Assembly (NCBI RefSeq): GCF_910592395.1
Contig: NC_088319.1
Span: 4,218,001 to 4,282,000 of the forward strand
Length of the DNA stretch: 64,000 bases
Direction: 5' to 3'
Source of the DNA: Lineus longissimus
Lineage: Eukaryota > Nemertea > Pilidiophora > Heteronemertea > Lineidae
Shown: positions 50,801 to 60,060 of the stretch, in pieces
Layout of the letters: each line of letters begins with the position of its first letter
How positions within the stretch are numbered: position 1 is the stretch's first letter
Made by a program: the position numbers and the translations under genes
The notes under the pieces: model-generated
Told to the model about the DNA's origin: nothing
The model's database searches: none
Seen by the model: the letters and a program-made list of their open reading frames with translations, nothing else

Positions 50801-51474
50801 ATTGTCAAGGCATTGTTAAGCTACTGTGGATCCTATGAAAAAGAGGTGGGTCTCAACTCCCACTGCCAACCCCTTCTTCTGTCAAAGGTCTCAGGAGGTG
50901 CTAGCCTCTGACGCTCCTTCCCTTGGGCTCCCTGGTCTGTTCCATTGTCTTTTAGGGGCCGTTCAGTCTGCTCTGGTTTGGATATGCTGTGGAGGTGATC
51001 CATGTCCCTAAACATTATGATACGTTAAATACTTAAAAATATGAAAATTTTGAGGTAAGACCTGAGTGTCAACTGGGACATTACAATACAACACTCCTGT
51101 ATTCATTCCGTAATAGAAGGCAATATCGATGCCTAAAAATTAAAAAAGTTGATGGGAAAGGCTTAATAATCTCTCTCTTAAATATCCCTGAGAAGCAGCT
51201 GGACAGGATGCACTACTTTGTTGCATGACTTGTTGGAGGGAGAAGGGCCAGTGAGCTACACAACAACAACAACAACAACAACAATATGGGTTCAAGGTGA
51301 AGGTCACCAAAATATGGCGGGAGTGAGTACCACGAACGAATGCATCTTTTTCAGGTTGCCATCCAGGCGGTAAAAGCGGTCACCTTTCTTCTGACGGGAC
51401 AAACCGCCCAGGCAGTCATAGATTGCGGTTTTAATATACGCCAGCTCATCATATGGAACGATTATAACTTCTAT
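38887..51474 (+). CDS. Unrecognised helical (armadillo-like) protein, partial, eight coding exons
   Basis: Exons 38887-39261, 39663-39875, 41740-42064, 42899-43077, 48787-49026, 50118-50274, 50697-50845 and 51355-51474 all have GT-AG borders and compatible phases, giving 586 codons with no stop. Exon 1 starts with ATG and encodes a Ser/Ala/Gly/Asp/Thr repeat (SASGDTGSASGDS-like, about residues 40-78) then amphipathic helices. Exon 2 encodes repeated KAGPP/KAGST pentapeptides. The later exons are Leu-rich helices with ARM-like phrasing (ACTRLIGNLCVNETIALFFI; AIQAVKAVTFLLTG). There is no signal peptide or membrane segment, so it is probably cytosolic. I do not recognise the family. The reading continues past 51474 (donor GTAAGT); a possible last exon is at 53402-53581. 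The 5.7-kb intron 4 and intron 2 are full of transposons. Exon chaining is inferred from phase. Confidence 0.75.
39543..39618 (+). repeat. 15-18-bp minisatellite in intron 1 of the helical-protein gene
   Basis: Five units of the type GCTGGACTAGCTATG/TTGGCC just upstream of exon 2, which itself encodes a 15-bp repeat of different sequence. Confidence 0.8.
39720..39845 (+). repeat. 15-bp coding minisatellite in exon 2
   Basis: About eight units of the type AAGGCGGGCCCACCG encode KAGPP, KAGSP, KAGST and similar pentapeptides. The reading frame is kept through all units. Confidence 0.85.
39944..40123 (+). mobile_element. MITE family B copy in intron 2
   Basis: Starts TACTGTGGAACCTCTCTATT and ends GAGGTTCCACTGTA. 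The internal TGGAAACAACCA and TAGAGAGGTGTCC motifs are shared with 33780, 53597 and 59878. The ends are TA, as expected of a TA duplication. Confidence 0.85.
40479..41308. repeat. 52-bp tandem array, 16 copies
   Basis: The unit contains TTGGTGGATAGCAGACGACA and TGCCTGCGTCACTATACACC. Variant sites (AAG/GAG before TTGG, GGATAG/GGGTAG, GACATG/GATATG) are shuffled among units, a pattern expected from unequal exchange. Confidence 0.95.
41312..41534. mobile_element. Small TIR element with AAGGTAGGGTGG internal repeats, inserted in the last 52-bp unit
   Basis: The ends AGTGTTCCACAGG and CCTTGTGGAGAACACT are inverted. The interior has repeated AAGGTAGGGTGG motifs. The interrupted satellite motif CACCAGTA resumes as AGTAGAG on the far side, suggesting a short AGTA duplication. 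Confidence 0.65.
42337..42787. mobile_element. 451-bp MITE with TA duplication in intron 3
   Basis: The inverted ends CTGTAACCCAGGAAAATTT and its complement are flanked by TA. A further internal inverted repeat (GCGGGCAGGTTAATTTTGCG and its partner) lies at 42706-42772. Tc1/mariner-like by its TA duplication. No ORF. Confidence 0.8.
43285..43869. mobile_element. Element with ~124-bp inverted repeats in intron 4
   Basis: 43285-43408 and 43746-43869 are near-identical in inverse orientation (for example CTGGGTGCCGACAAATGGTA, and GACAATAAGCACCCTGG). The ~340-bp middle has no recognised gene. The ORFs at 43112-43489 and 43227-43559 are by-products of the arms. Confidence 0.85.
43870..45079. other. 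Intron 4 sequence without recognised feature
   Basis: AT-rich, with no coding or repeat structure that I can support. Confidence 0.4.
45080..47775. repeat. Interrupted ~195-bp tandem repeat (five units)
   Basis: Units start TGTCCTAGTGTGCTCAGGTG and contain CAATCCTACAAGTTGCAGAA and GTGCATCTGGCAAGAATATT. Two units lie at 45080-45440 and three at 47152-47775, separated by a 1.7-kb insertion that includes a TTAA-flanked element. Confidence 0.85.
45892..46947. mobile_element. piggyBac-like non-autonomous element (1056 bp)
   Basis: The ends CCCTTTTGCTGCCAA and TTGGCAGCAAAAGGG are perfect inverted repeats flanked by TTAA (45888-45891 and 46948-46951). Leading CCC/GGG with TTAA is diagnostic of piggyBac. 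The right end motif GCGAAGTTGGCAGCAAAAGG is present twice in tandem. There is no transposase ORF. Confidence 0.9.
48481..48733. repeat. Inverted repeat (44-bp arms) before exon 5
   Basis: 48481-48523 and 48690-48733 pair with few mismatches (CCATTTTGAAAAGACCCTTTTCACAGG-type sequence). It ends about 50 bp before the exon 5 acceptor. Probably a degraded MITE. Confidence 0.6.
49761..50060 (+). mobile_element. tRNA-derived SINE in intron 5 (plus strand)
   Basis: The tRNA-like head (49763-49835) has an A box at about 49770-49780 (TGGTATAGTGG) and a canonical B box GGTTCGATCCC at 49814-49824. A body follows with CACCCAGGTGTATAAATGGG and TTGTAGCGCTGG, then a T/A-rich tail. It shares head and body with the minus-strand copy at 50310-50557. 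Confidence 0.88.
50310..50557 (-). mobile_element. tRNA-derived SINE in intron 6 (minus strand)
   Basis: Reverse-complement copy of the same family: head AGCTGTGGTGGTGTAGTGGC, B-box-like GGTTTGATCCC, and body with AACCAGGTGTCTAAATGGGT and TTGTAGCGCTGATT. It is more diverged than 49761-50060. Its tail runs to within a few dozen bases of the exon 6 donor at 50275. Confidence 0.85.
51258..51284. repeat. (CAA)n microsatellite
   Basis: About nine uninterrupted CAA units in intron 7. Confidence 0.95.
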
Positions 51475-51673
51475 GTAAGTATTTTATATTTTATTCCTTC
51501 CTTTCACGTTAGGTGAGTTGGAATATAACTTAAATTTCTCTGAGAATTTCACATTATAATACATGTTCTGTATTACAAATGAAGAGTTTCATCTCAAAAC
51601 AAGATCCGTTGCCATTTTGGTTTATATTCTAATTGAAATGCATTGACAAATTTTGGACAGTTTTGATCATGCA

Positions 51674-52120
51674 GGGTTCGTAGCGGTCAGTGAATTCAAG
51701 GAAAGTCTGTGAATTTTGAACAAGGTCTTTAAATGTCTTTAAATTTCAGCAAATGAAATAAAAGGTCTTTAAAAAGTCTTTAAATATGTTATTGTGTGTT
51801 ATTTCTTTTCTAAGATATCGTCATTCTGGAATCGGCAGCATTTTTCCGAAATCACGTGTTAAAATTTGCAGTGCTGGTCCCGGGCTGGTTGCATTCCCGC
51901 CTTTGTTCGAGTCCAGATGAGATAATTTATGTGGAGTCTGCGCTGCAAGAGCCGCCTAACGGCAAACTAGGGAACTGGAGGTAACTGTAATGCAATTGGC
52001 AGGCGCGGCATGAGTCGTAAGCTCTGAATGTTCAGGAAAGTCTTTCAAAAGTCATTAAAAATGGTTAGGAAAAGTCAGTGAAAGTCTTTGAATCATTTTG
52101 GTCTTTAAGACTATGAACCC
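51674..52120. mobile_element. 447-bp MITE rich in GTCTTTAAA motifs
   Basis: Short inverted ends GGGTTCGTAG and CTATGAACCC, with repeated AAAGTCTTTAAA/AAAGTCATTAAA motifs inside both ends. No ORF. The target duplication is not clear. Confidence 0.6.
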
Positions 52121-53401
52121 AGAGTTGCACTATTGGCCCGAATGCTCTGCAATTTCAACATGTTGAAGGTCAAATCAGTCTTCATGGGCAATGCTGTGGT
52201 ATTGTTGGATATGGCACATATAATGTTTTGCGATGAGACACTTCAAAAGAACACAATAGTCGCGCGCAAGGCAGAGCTAAATGTGTGTCATTGGGGAGCA
52301 ATACCTTGACATTTGTATTGCGTAATAAGAATAGCAAAGGAATGACACAAGGTTCTACCGGTATAATTTTTTTGGTTAGAACCGAGGGACTTCATGTGCC
52401 TCTAACTTACTCAGGGTATCTGTAAACTCCAAAGACATGGCTTAAAGTTGAGAGACCACATCCTTTCGATGCCCTTTATTTCCTTCTCATAATGGTTTTT
52501 TTTTTTTTATAAACATTTATTAACTCAAACAAAAGAGCCTACAAAATCCCGGCTCTAGGATTTACATAAGTGTATTCTTTTCCTTCTTTTTGGTAGGGAT
52601 CAGAACTCTACCAATATTTTACAGTCCTCAATCTTAAGAAAGTCATTAATATAGGTATGCTCAAAATCTGGTAATTTTTCCCTTCTATCATATATCCAAA
52701 ACAAAGTCTGTAGGTGAATTTTCAGTAGAAATTTGAAATTTAGTTTAAAGCTGAGCAGATCAACTTTTAACTCTTTATATTTAACACTGTTTCTCATAAT
52801 GGTTTCATATCCATCTCACAGAGGGAAGCACTTGCACTATAGTGATCAACACTTCTCCCATGCTGTTGTTGGGTCTGTTTTTCATCCAGTCCTATCAAAG
52901 CAGATTCCTTCTTCAAATCGACCAGGACAAGGAATTGAACTTAGGCAGCACGCTGGTGAGCCCAACAGGTTAACCAAATGACCGAGGTGAAATCCTTGAT
53001 GTGGCATAGGTTGATGTAGGGCATGAATTTCTTGTGTGGAAATAATTGAAGAAATATCAAAATTTTGAATTTTTGACCATTTATTTTCAAAACATGGATA
53101 ATGCTTTATCATCACACAAGGAGAAACACCCATATCCACAAAGAATATTGAACAATGATATAAATATATAAAAGACATTGAATAAAAAATTAAGACGTTT
53201 CTTCATAATTCAATTCAAAATAGCAACATGTTACATGTAGATTCAAATTTTTCTAAGTTTCAGTCCTTTTCACTTTTAGCAGACTTTTCTTCAATGGAGT
53301 TTTCATCGATTGTCAGTTATGTCAACTGTTTCTTTTTTTCTTTTTTCAACCTGTTCACTGCTGACACTGGATTCAAATTTACTGGAGATTACTGTCGACA
53401 G

Positions 53402-53581
53402 TTTCACCATAGTCCAGAATGGCTTCTTCAGAGGAGAGGATTAAGGTCTCTTGTAGATTGCACCCCATATCCCTATTTGAAACCGCCTGTCCTCTTTGTC
53501 GACAATCGACACATCCTTGCAGAACTTTGCTTGAACTTGCATGAAGCAACTGAAAATTTCGAAACTAGAGGAAAACTGTAA
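53402..53581 (+). CDS. Candidate last exon of the helical-protein gene
   Basis: An open stretch of 60 codons ends in TAA at 53579-53581. An acceptor CGACAG at 53401, about 45 bp beyond a strong pyrimidine tract (near 53328-53350), would continue the frame of exon 51355-51474 in phase 0. An alternative in-phase acceptor at 53263 gives a longer exon. The encoded sequence (LLQRRGLRSLVDC, then HILAELCLNLHEATENF) is plausible helix but shows no family motif. Evidence is only phase and openness. Confidence 0.3.
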   Translation, partial: FHHSPEWLLQRRGLRSLVDCTPYPYLKPPVLFVDNRHILAELCLNLHEATENFETRGKL

Positions 53582-53596
53582 AATCTGCCTACTAAG

Positions 53597-53760
53597 TACA
53601 GTAGAACCTCTCTATTAAGGACACCCTTGGGACTGATAAATGCTGTCCCTAATAGAGAGGTGTCCTGATTACTGAGGGTGATTCGAATGGAAACACCCAA
53701 TTTGGGACCAAAACTTGTGTCCTTAATAGAGAGGTGTCCGCTAAGAGAGGTTCTGCTGTA
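53597..53760 (+). mobile_element. MITE family B copy (best preserved)
   Basis: 164 bp, from TACAGTAGAACCTCTCTATT to GAGAGGTTCTGCTGTA, with inverted ends and TA at both borders. It starts 16 bp after the stop of the candidate last exon. Confidence 0.9.
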
Positions 53761-56700
53761 TAATATAATACTTTTCTATATCATTAACTACCACTTGATT
53801 TTAGATAATGAAGAAAACATCCTTGATAAGAGACAAAATTAAAAAAACGATTGAAGCACAAACATATACTTTCATGCCTATTATTATTTTTAGGCGAAAT
53901 ATTACATTCTTTTGATCTTATTCATTTCATTGGCTATACAGACAAAATACATGTAGCGATATAGTAAACTGCAACATCAATAAAGCTTCCTGTGAACCAG
54001 TTAAATGTACATTTATTTTCACAGTTTTGGTCGCTGATAGTGATGTGATATATTGAGTTCTGCAGCCTTTTGACAGCAAATACTATACAAAATGGTTTTT
54101 ATATTACACGAAACTTTCCTACAGACTTTTGGTAGGGAGTGATTATGCCGTTCTAACCCTACAATGGAGACCCTCACAACATCTTGCATCTTGGGGTCAA
54201 CCTTACAATTCATGCTCTAACATCGTCATCCCCTGGGATGACCTGTCATCTCTCAGTGTGCAAGGTGATTGAGAGAGTGATACCATTCTCTGTTGTCTTA
54301 GGGGTATATAGAACTTTGGCGTATAATTCAGGAAAGATCATACAGGGTCCACTAAATACATGGGAGTTACTTGATAAAAACCAAATCCCCTTAAAATCAT
54401 GAAAAATATGTTCAAAAAATCACAATTTTTTAATCTACAATTTAAGAATTCTGTGATTTTGATTAAATATACATTTTATACAATTAACCCTTCAGTTATA
54501 TTTATTAAGATCCTTTGACTCGACAACATAAATACAGTATATACATTCCAGTCACACTGACCAAAATTATCAGATACTGTATAAACCTAAAAATTTAATA
54601 GCAAAATTCAAAAACGTTTTCATGGATTTGTTTTTGTGCGTTAAATTCAGTTTGATTACTGGGTAACTTTTATGCTGGATTAACACTGAAGTCGACGAGA
54701 AACTTGGAACTGTTTTCCATACATTATATTATGTCTCTCTTGGGAAAAATTCTATAGTTTCGACCACCTACGTTGCAGTTGTTGTGTGGTTTTGAGTGAT
54801 TTTCAGACATCTGCTTCAGTGTTCTCCGCAGGTTCTGTGAATGGTCTTGCAGATCTACGAAATTCAATGGAAAAAAATCGACATTTTTCTTCAAAGTTCT
54901 TCTTTAGTTACATTTCTTGACTTTTGTGAACTTTTAAAGCATTTTTCATGTCTTTAGAGGCACATTGGAGCTACTGAAAGTGGACTAGAGGTGTCTCTGG
55001 GTCATAAAAAACAATTTCAAAGTCTTTATTTTTTCGGTAATGGGCCGCCTGATATCCCTTAATGGTCAGGCAACCTGCCAGACCATTAGGCTAGTGGAGA
55101 ACTCTGCTGCTTCTCAGTTCTCTCTGGCATGTTCACTTTGCAGTCTGAGGTCTTTTCAAAATCACCTCTTGAACTTGAGATATTTCTTGTTGAATTGTCA
55201 CCCTGTTCACTCATAGAGTTATGCTGTATTGTCATTGTTGCTTTAAATGATATCTTCTGCTCTGAAACCGAGTCTTCTGCCAGTTAACACATTCTCGATA
55301 AGGGACCAAAAGGTCTAAGTACTATTTTCAATCACTTTGCCAGTGTGGCATAGTTATAATGCCCATTATCTCTGGAGTTGAAGTCTGTTTGAATTCAACC
55401 CACCTTTATTTAGATGATTTCTTTCCTTTTCTATTAAATGCTACTGCAAAAATGAATCTACACAGTTTTGTTTGGATTACACGTACCAGACAAATGGCTT
55501 TAACAATATTGAAATTTCTATCTCAAAATGACAAATTTCCTTAAAAAACTGTTTTGAAGATTCAGTGTAATTTAATGGAGTTCTACATGTTTCAACCACT
55601 TGCCTCGATACAAAAGCAACAGAAGATAATAGCTACCAATATGCTATAAGTCCACGACAGCCACATCTGCTGCTGATAAAACAGAGACATTGGTTTGTAC
55701 TAGATATTCAAGGCAGCGTATGGAGGAGTATCATGAGATACTGCTGGTTCAACACTTTTAACATGTTAAAGGAAACCTGTAGCGAAACGCTTATAAAATA
55801 GGGAGTATTGAAAGGCCCGGTTAAAACCTAAGACGGGAATAAGCTTTCATTGATGAAACTTAGCAGTTTCGAGTTCCCCAGGTAGTTGTTTTTTATGTGA
55901 GTTGGGAATCTGGGTAACATTGTATATAGTTGCATAACATAACTGACACCAGTCAATAAACTGCATAAGAGTTAATCACAAATTTAGTTATTTTAGGTAT
56001 TGTAGGTAGTCTAAATAAAGACTTTTGCCACGACTGGATCTCTTTAAGATGATTTCAGGGTGTGCTACAGATCTACGTGCTTGGCAGTCTTGTTGAATTT
56101 TATTGTTAATATCATGTATGGATGGTGTTGTTATTACCATTTTTATAGCACTTAAGGTTAAACCTTTTAAGCGCTTTACAATGTATTAAACATGTACACA
56201 TTCGATAAGAATAGAGATTAATACACGACAGCTACTATTATGTTTTAAAAGTTTGCAAATAATCTGTAAAGATACCATGGTAAAATACTCAAAAATATTT
56301 CTAAATTGATTACATGTAACACAATTGACCGCTCCAATATGTGTTTTTTTCTGATACATTCTACATAGACACTATTTAACTGGTTTTGGTGCGTATCATA
56401 GGCCTGTCACACGTAGTTTACACCTTTTGCTCAGGCACCCTTCAACTTGCTAAATTGCGTCCACCCAGTTTTTATATCCCAGAAACCACTCTTTTCAACA
56501 ACTCTGTAAACTTCCTTTAGAATGCTGGCATTATCTGGACACACTTCTCATGATTTGATCCTGTTCACTCGCACCGGTACTATAAATCAGAATGTCCCTG
56601 GAGGCCTCACAGCTTTGTTTATGCCAGCCCTATTTTGTAATCTTCACCCCATTTTTAGAAGTGTTTTCTCAAAGGTGAACAGACATTTTAAAACAGTTTT

Positions 56701-57668
56701 TATTTGGATATCATAATAATGATATAAATAATAATGATAATGATAATAAAAAATGTCGGTCAGAAATGTTGATGCCAAATTTGTGTATTGTTAATTCAAG
56801 CAATGAAGTCACCTAGCGTTTTGTTGTCAACCCAAGAATAATGATTTCATATCTAGTGCTGAGCCGAGTGTCGCAACTTGCAAACATGACAAAAGAACAG
56901 GGCTATTAATGCATTGCTTCAGCCCTTGGAAGTGAACTATTTTGTATAGGCAAAGATGTTTGAAAAATAAAGTACATGTATCATATTAAACTAAAAGAAC
57001 AGGTAAGTCACACTGCACAATTTTATGACAGATCTGTTGTGCCTTTGTTCTCAATATATTTGTATACGTTACGGAGGAGTCTTTCCAAAATGAATATTTT
57101 GAATTTCATCGACAAGAGCGATCTGTGAGTGACTTACAGGTTACTCAGTATGACAAATTTCGCTTGGGCCTACAAGGTGTGATGTCATCATTCCCAGGTA
57201 AGCCAGGTGGCGTGTATGATTCATGAATTCTGTGATTTTCGCAGAGACATGTTTGATTTGATAACAATTTTCATCATTATTATCAGCAGTGTAAGAGGCT
57301 TAGGTTCCAGAAATACTTCGCAAAATCACGCATATCCTTCTAGCTTCAGAGTCCACTTTCTTCTATTGAGATTTAATTGAAATAGTTATATACTTGTTAT
57401 AACACTCGGCCAGTTATTGTCAGGTGGTGGAGACGCAAGACCATACCCCATTGCAATTCTGGGACCACAATTCTAGAAATGAGGAAGTTTCTGAAGGTCT
57501 GACAAGACAACACAACCTGTATTTTCCAGTGTACAGTTTACTTTGCAGAAAGCTGCGAATATCTAACTTTGAACTTTTGATTTTCCAAGGTGGGTGTCCA
57601 TACACAACTACATCCTTCCTCCACAGGTACTTTGTTCCTAGTTCCTATTCCTACGCGATTTATCACGG
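53761..57668. other. No gene seen
   Basis: AT-rich non-coding DNA between two genes on opposite strands. A small hairpin lies near 55065-55095, and an ATA/ATG-rich simple repeat at about 56713-56750. The short ORFs lack motifs. Confidence 0.45.
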
Positions 57669-58241
57669 TTATAACCGGACGTTAACTTGCTCGTCTTCGA
57701 TTGCCGATTTGGGGTGTTCATAATGATCTTCGTCATCAATGTTATTCTCATGAGCCTGCAGTCCTTGTTCATCCTGTTCCATTTTGCGATCTAACACATT
57801 TCTGCGATATCGCTGATAGCAGAAGCCGGCACCAATAAGAAGTATCACAATCAGGATAACGACGATAAGTGCAATAATGCTATCATCGCGCATCACCGGA
57901 ATTGTCTTAATATACTTACAGTCAGAAAACGTTGTTGATGTTTTCGTCACATGTACGCACACATTATACTTTGTATTTGCGACTAAGTCTTCGATTGTGA
58001 ATTCTGTTGCATTATTTACTAGTTCTATTGTTGTACGCCCAGGGTAGTCCTTCTTTGCATATTCTAATTTGAGAGTGTCAGCTTCTCCTTGAATTGTCCA
58101 ATTGATTCGTAGTTGTGTGACGTGTTTTGCCATGACGTCAACAATGACGTCTTTTCCAAAAGTCACTCCGATAAGGTAAGTTGTGAATGCGAGGGCAAAC
58201 CACCCGACATCCCTCATGGGTGTGTTGAAAACCAGCGCCAT
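57669..58241 (-). CDS. Single-pass membrane protein with one FN3-like domain
   Basis: 190 aa if translation starts at the ATG at 58241. A strong acceptor (pyrimidine tract then TTGCAG) lies directly before this ATG on the minus strand, so an upstream exon exists and could be 5' UTR or coding. A hydrophobic N-terminus (about residues 10-29) could be a signal peptide. Residues 35-115 fit a fibronectin type III domain (LRINWTI, then FTIEDLVANTKYNVCVHV), with sequons at N47 and N77 and two cysteines (C95, C108). A membrane helix spans about 121-143. An acidic 47-residue cytoplasmic tail contains YEHPKSAIED. It is likely a type I cell-surface protein; ligand and pathway are unknown. If upstream exons are coding, this would be the membrane-proximal end of a larger receptor. 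Confidence 0.75.
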   Translation of the reverse strand: MALVFNTPMRDVGWFALAFTTYLIGVTFGKDVIVDVMAKHVTQLRINWTIQGEADTLKLEYAKKDYPGRTTIELVNNATEFTIEDLVANTKYNVCVHVTKTSTTFSDCKYIKTIPVMRDDSIIALIVVILIVILLIGAGFCYQRYRRNVLDRKMEQDEQGLQAHENNIDDEDHYEHPKSAIEDEQVNVRL

Positions 58242-58446
58242 CTGCAAGTAGAAAGAAAATGAATACATGAGTGTTATGAAATAATATGCAATGGTCACGA
58301 AATGGAATGCTGTTGAACTGTTGATGTTGCAATAAAACATCTGAAAGAGATTGCGACTCTGTTGATATAATGTGTTGCCCTCTGAAAAAATATCAAAAGT
58401 TGAAGCGCTACAGTTGATTTATCACAGATAATGTCCCATGCTTTTT

Positions 58447-59480
58447 AGCTCACCTCTTAGCAGAGGTGAGCTTATCCCATACCGTGGCGTCCGTCGTCCG
58501 TCGTCGTCGTCGTCGTCGTCGTCGTTGGCGTCGTCGTCGTCGTCGTCGTCCGTCGTCCGTTAGCAGGGCACGTTTCGTAACTGTTAGAGCTATTGAGTTG
58601 AAACTTGGTACACATGTACCCTTATGTAATGACACCTTGGAGACCAAGTTTCGGTCCGATTCGTGTCATGGTTTGGCCACCAGGGGGCCAAACGTTAAAA
58701 GTGAAAATATGCAATATCTCCCTTAATAGTAGTCGGGAAATTTTGAAAAAAATATGGTAGGTACTTCTAGCAAAGGTGCATCATATATCCTCCGGGTTTT
58801 TGATTTGACCTCCTTTTCAAGGTCACAGAGGTCAAATGGTGTAAATTGGCCATTAGGATGTAACGATGGCACATTTCTAAACTGCAATGACTATTGATAC
58901 CAAATTTGGTACACATTTACCCATTAGTCAGGTGATCTCAGGGACCAAAGTTTGGTCCAATATGATTCACCACTTGACCACCAGGGGGCAAAATCCAAAA
59001 ACCTTAAAAATGTGATTATTCCTTAACTTCTTGCCCGATTGCCACCAATTTGATATCATGGGTACATCTAACCACCATACAGTTTATGTCACACAGGTTT
59101 TTAATTTGACCTTCTTGTCAAGGTCACAGAGGTCAAATGGCGTAAATTCGCCGTCAGGCCGTAACTATGGCACGTTTCTAAACTGCAATGACTATTGATC
59201 ACAAATTAAGTACACATGTACCCCTTGGTCAGGTGATCTCAGGTACCGAAGTTTGGTGCGATCTGATTTGCCGTTTGGCCTCCAGGGAGGGGGCCAAATC
59301 CTAAATTCTTCAAAATGCCATTATTCCTAGTAATGACTTGCCCGATTGGCACCAATTTTATATCATAGGTACATCTAATTCTAACAACCATTCAATGTAT
59401 CACCCGGGTCTTCTTTGATTTGACCTACTTTTCAAGGTCACAGAGGTCGAATGTACTGTAAATTGGCCATTTTGGGGAAA
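58447..59480. repeat. Hairpin-(GTC)n-tandem-unit dispersed repeat
   Basis: Begins with a perfect 10-bp stem (58447-58456 with 58463-58472, AGCTCACCTC/GAGGTGAGCT). Next comes a GTC/CGT microsatellite (about 58494-58558), then about 2.5 units of ~310 bp sharing TTGACCT..TCAAGGTCACAGAGGTCAAATGG-type and TTTGGT-type blocks, each with GGCCACCAGGGGG-like motifs. The Arg-rich ORFs at 58450-58647 and 58466-58726 come from the microsatellite. From memory, similar AGGTGAGCT-(GTC)n repeats are common in marine invertebrate genomes. Confidence 0.75.
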
Positions 59481-59877
59481 TTGTAATTGCTTGGACCTAC
59501 ATCAAACCTAACACTACATGACACAATATCATGCTCTTTATCCATCTTTCCTCCACATGAGGTGAGCGCAATGGCCCTGGCCATTTCATTTAAAGAGCCT
59601 ATCTCGATCGCCGTAAGGTCCTCAGGTAGTTTATTCAAGAGTCGTGAAGAGGACACTGAAAAACTGTAATGACCAAAGACTTGCATGGTCATTTATATTA
59701 TCTCACGATCTCTTGTACCAAATGCATTCCTGTGGCCTTTTCAATAGAATGTTCCCCTGATTCATTCCACTTCACACACTAGGCCTGTTGTTGACCTGTA
59801 AGCCCAGCTGGTATATAACTTGTTGAGCCCGAGGAACTTCCTCATTTTATCGTTAAAATTATCGAGCTCTTTACATG

Positions 59878-60060
59878 TAGAGTAGCACCGCCCTTAGCGG
59901 ACGCCTCTCTTTTAAGGACAACCTCTCTATTAAGGACACTAGTTTTGGTTCCAAATAGGATGTTTCCATTCAATTTGACCTCTCTAATCAGGACACCTCT
60001 CTATTAAGGACAGCACTTTTCAGGACCCGAGGGTGTCCTTAATAGAGAGGTTCTACTGTA
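59878..60060 (-). mobile_element. MITE family B copy, minus orientation
   Basis: Reverse complement of the family at 53597 (CTTAGCGGAC, CTATTAAGGACACTAG, GAGAGGTTCTACTGTA). A partial extra end follows at about 60071-60098. Confidence 0.85.

Noticed and set aside
58450-58726. Arg-rich ORFs on both strands
   Set aside because: Both translate the GTC/CGT microsatellite.
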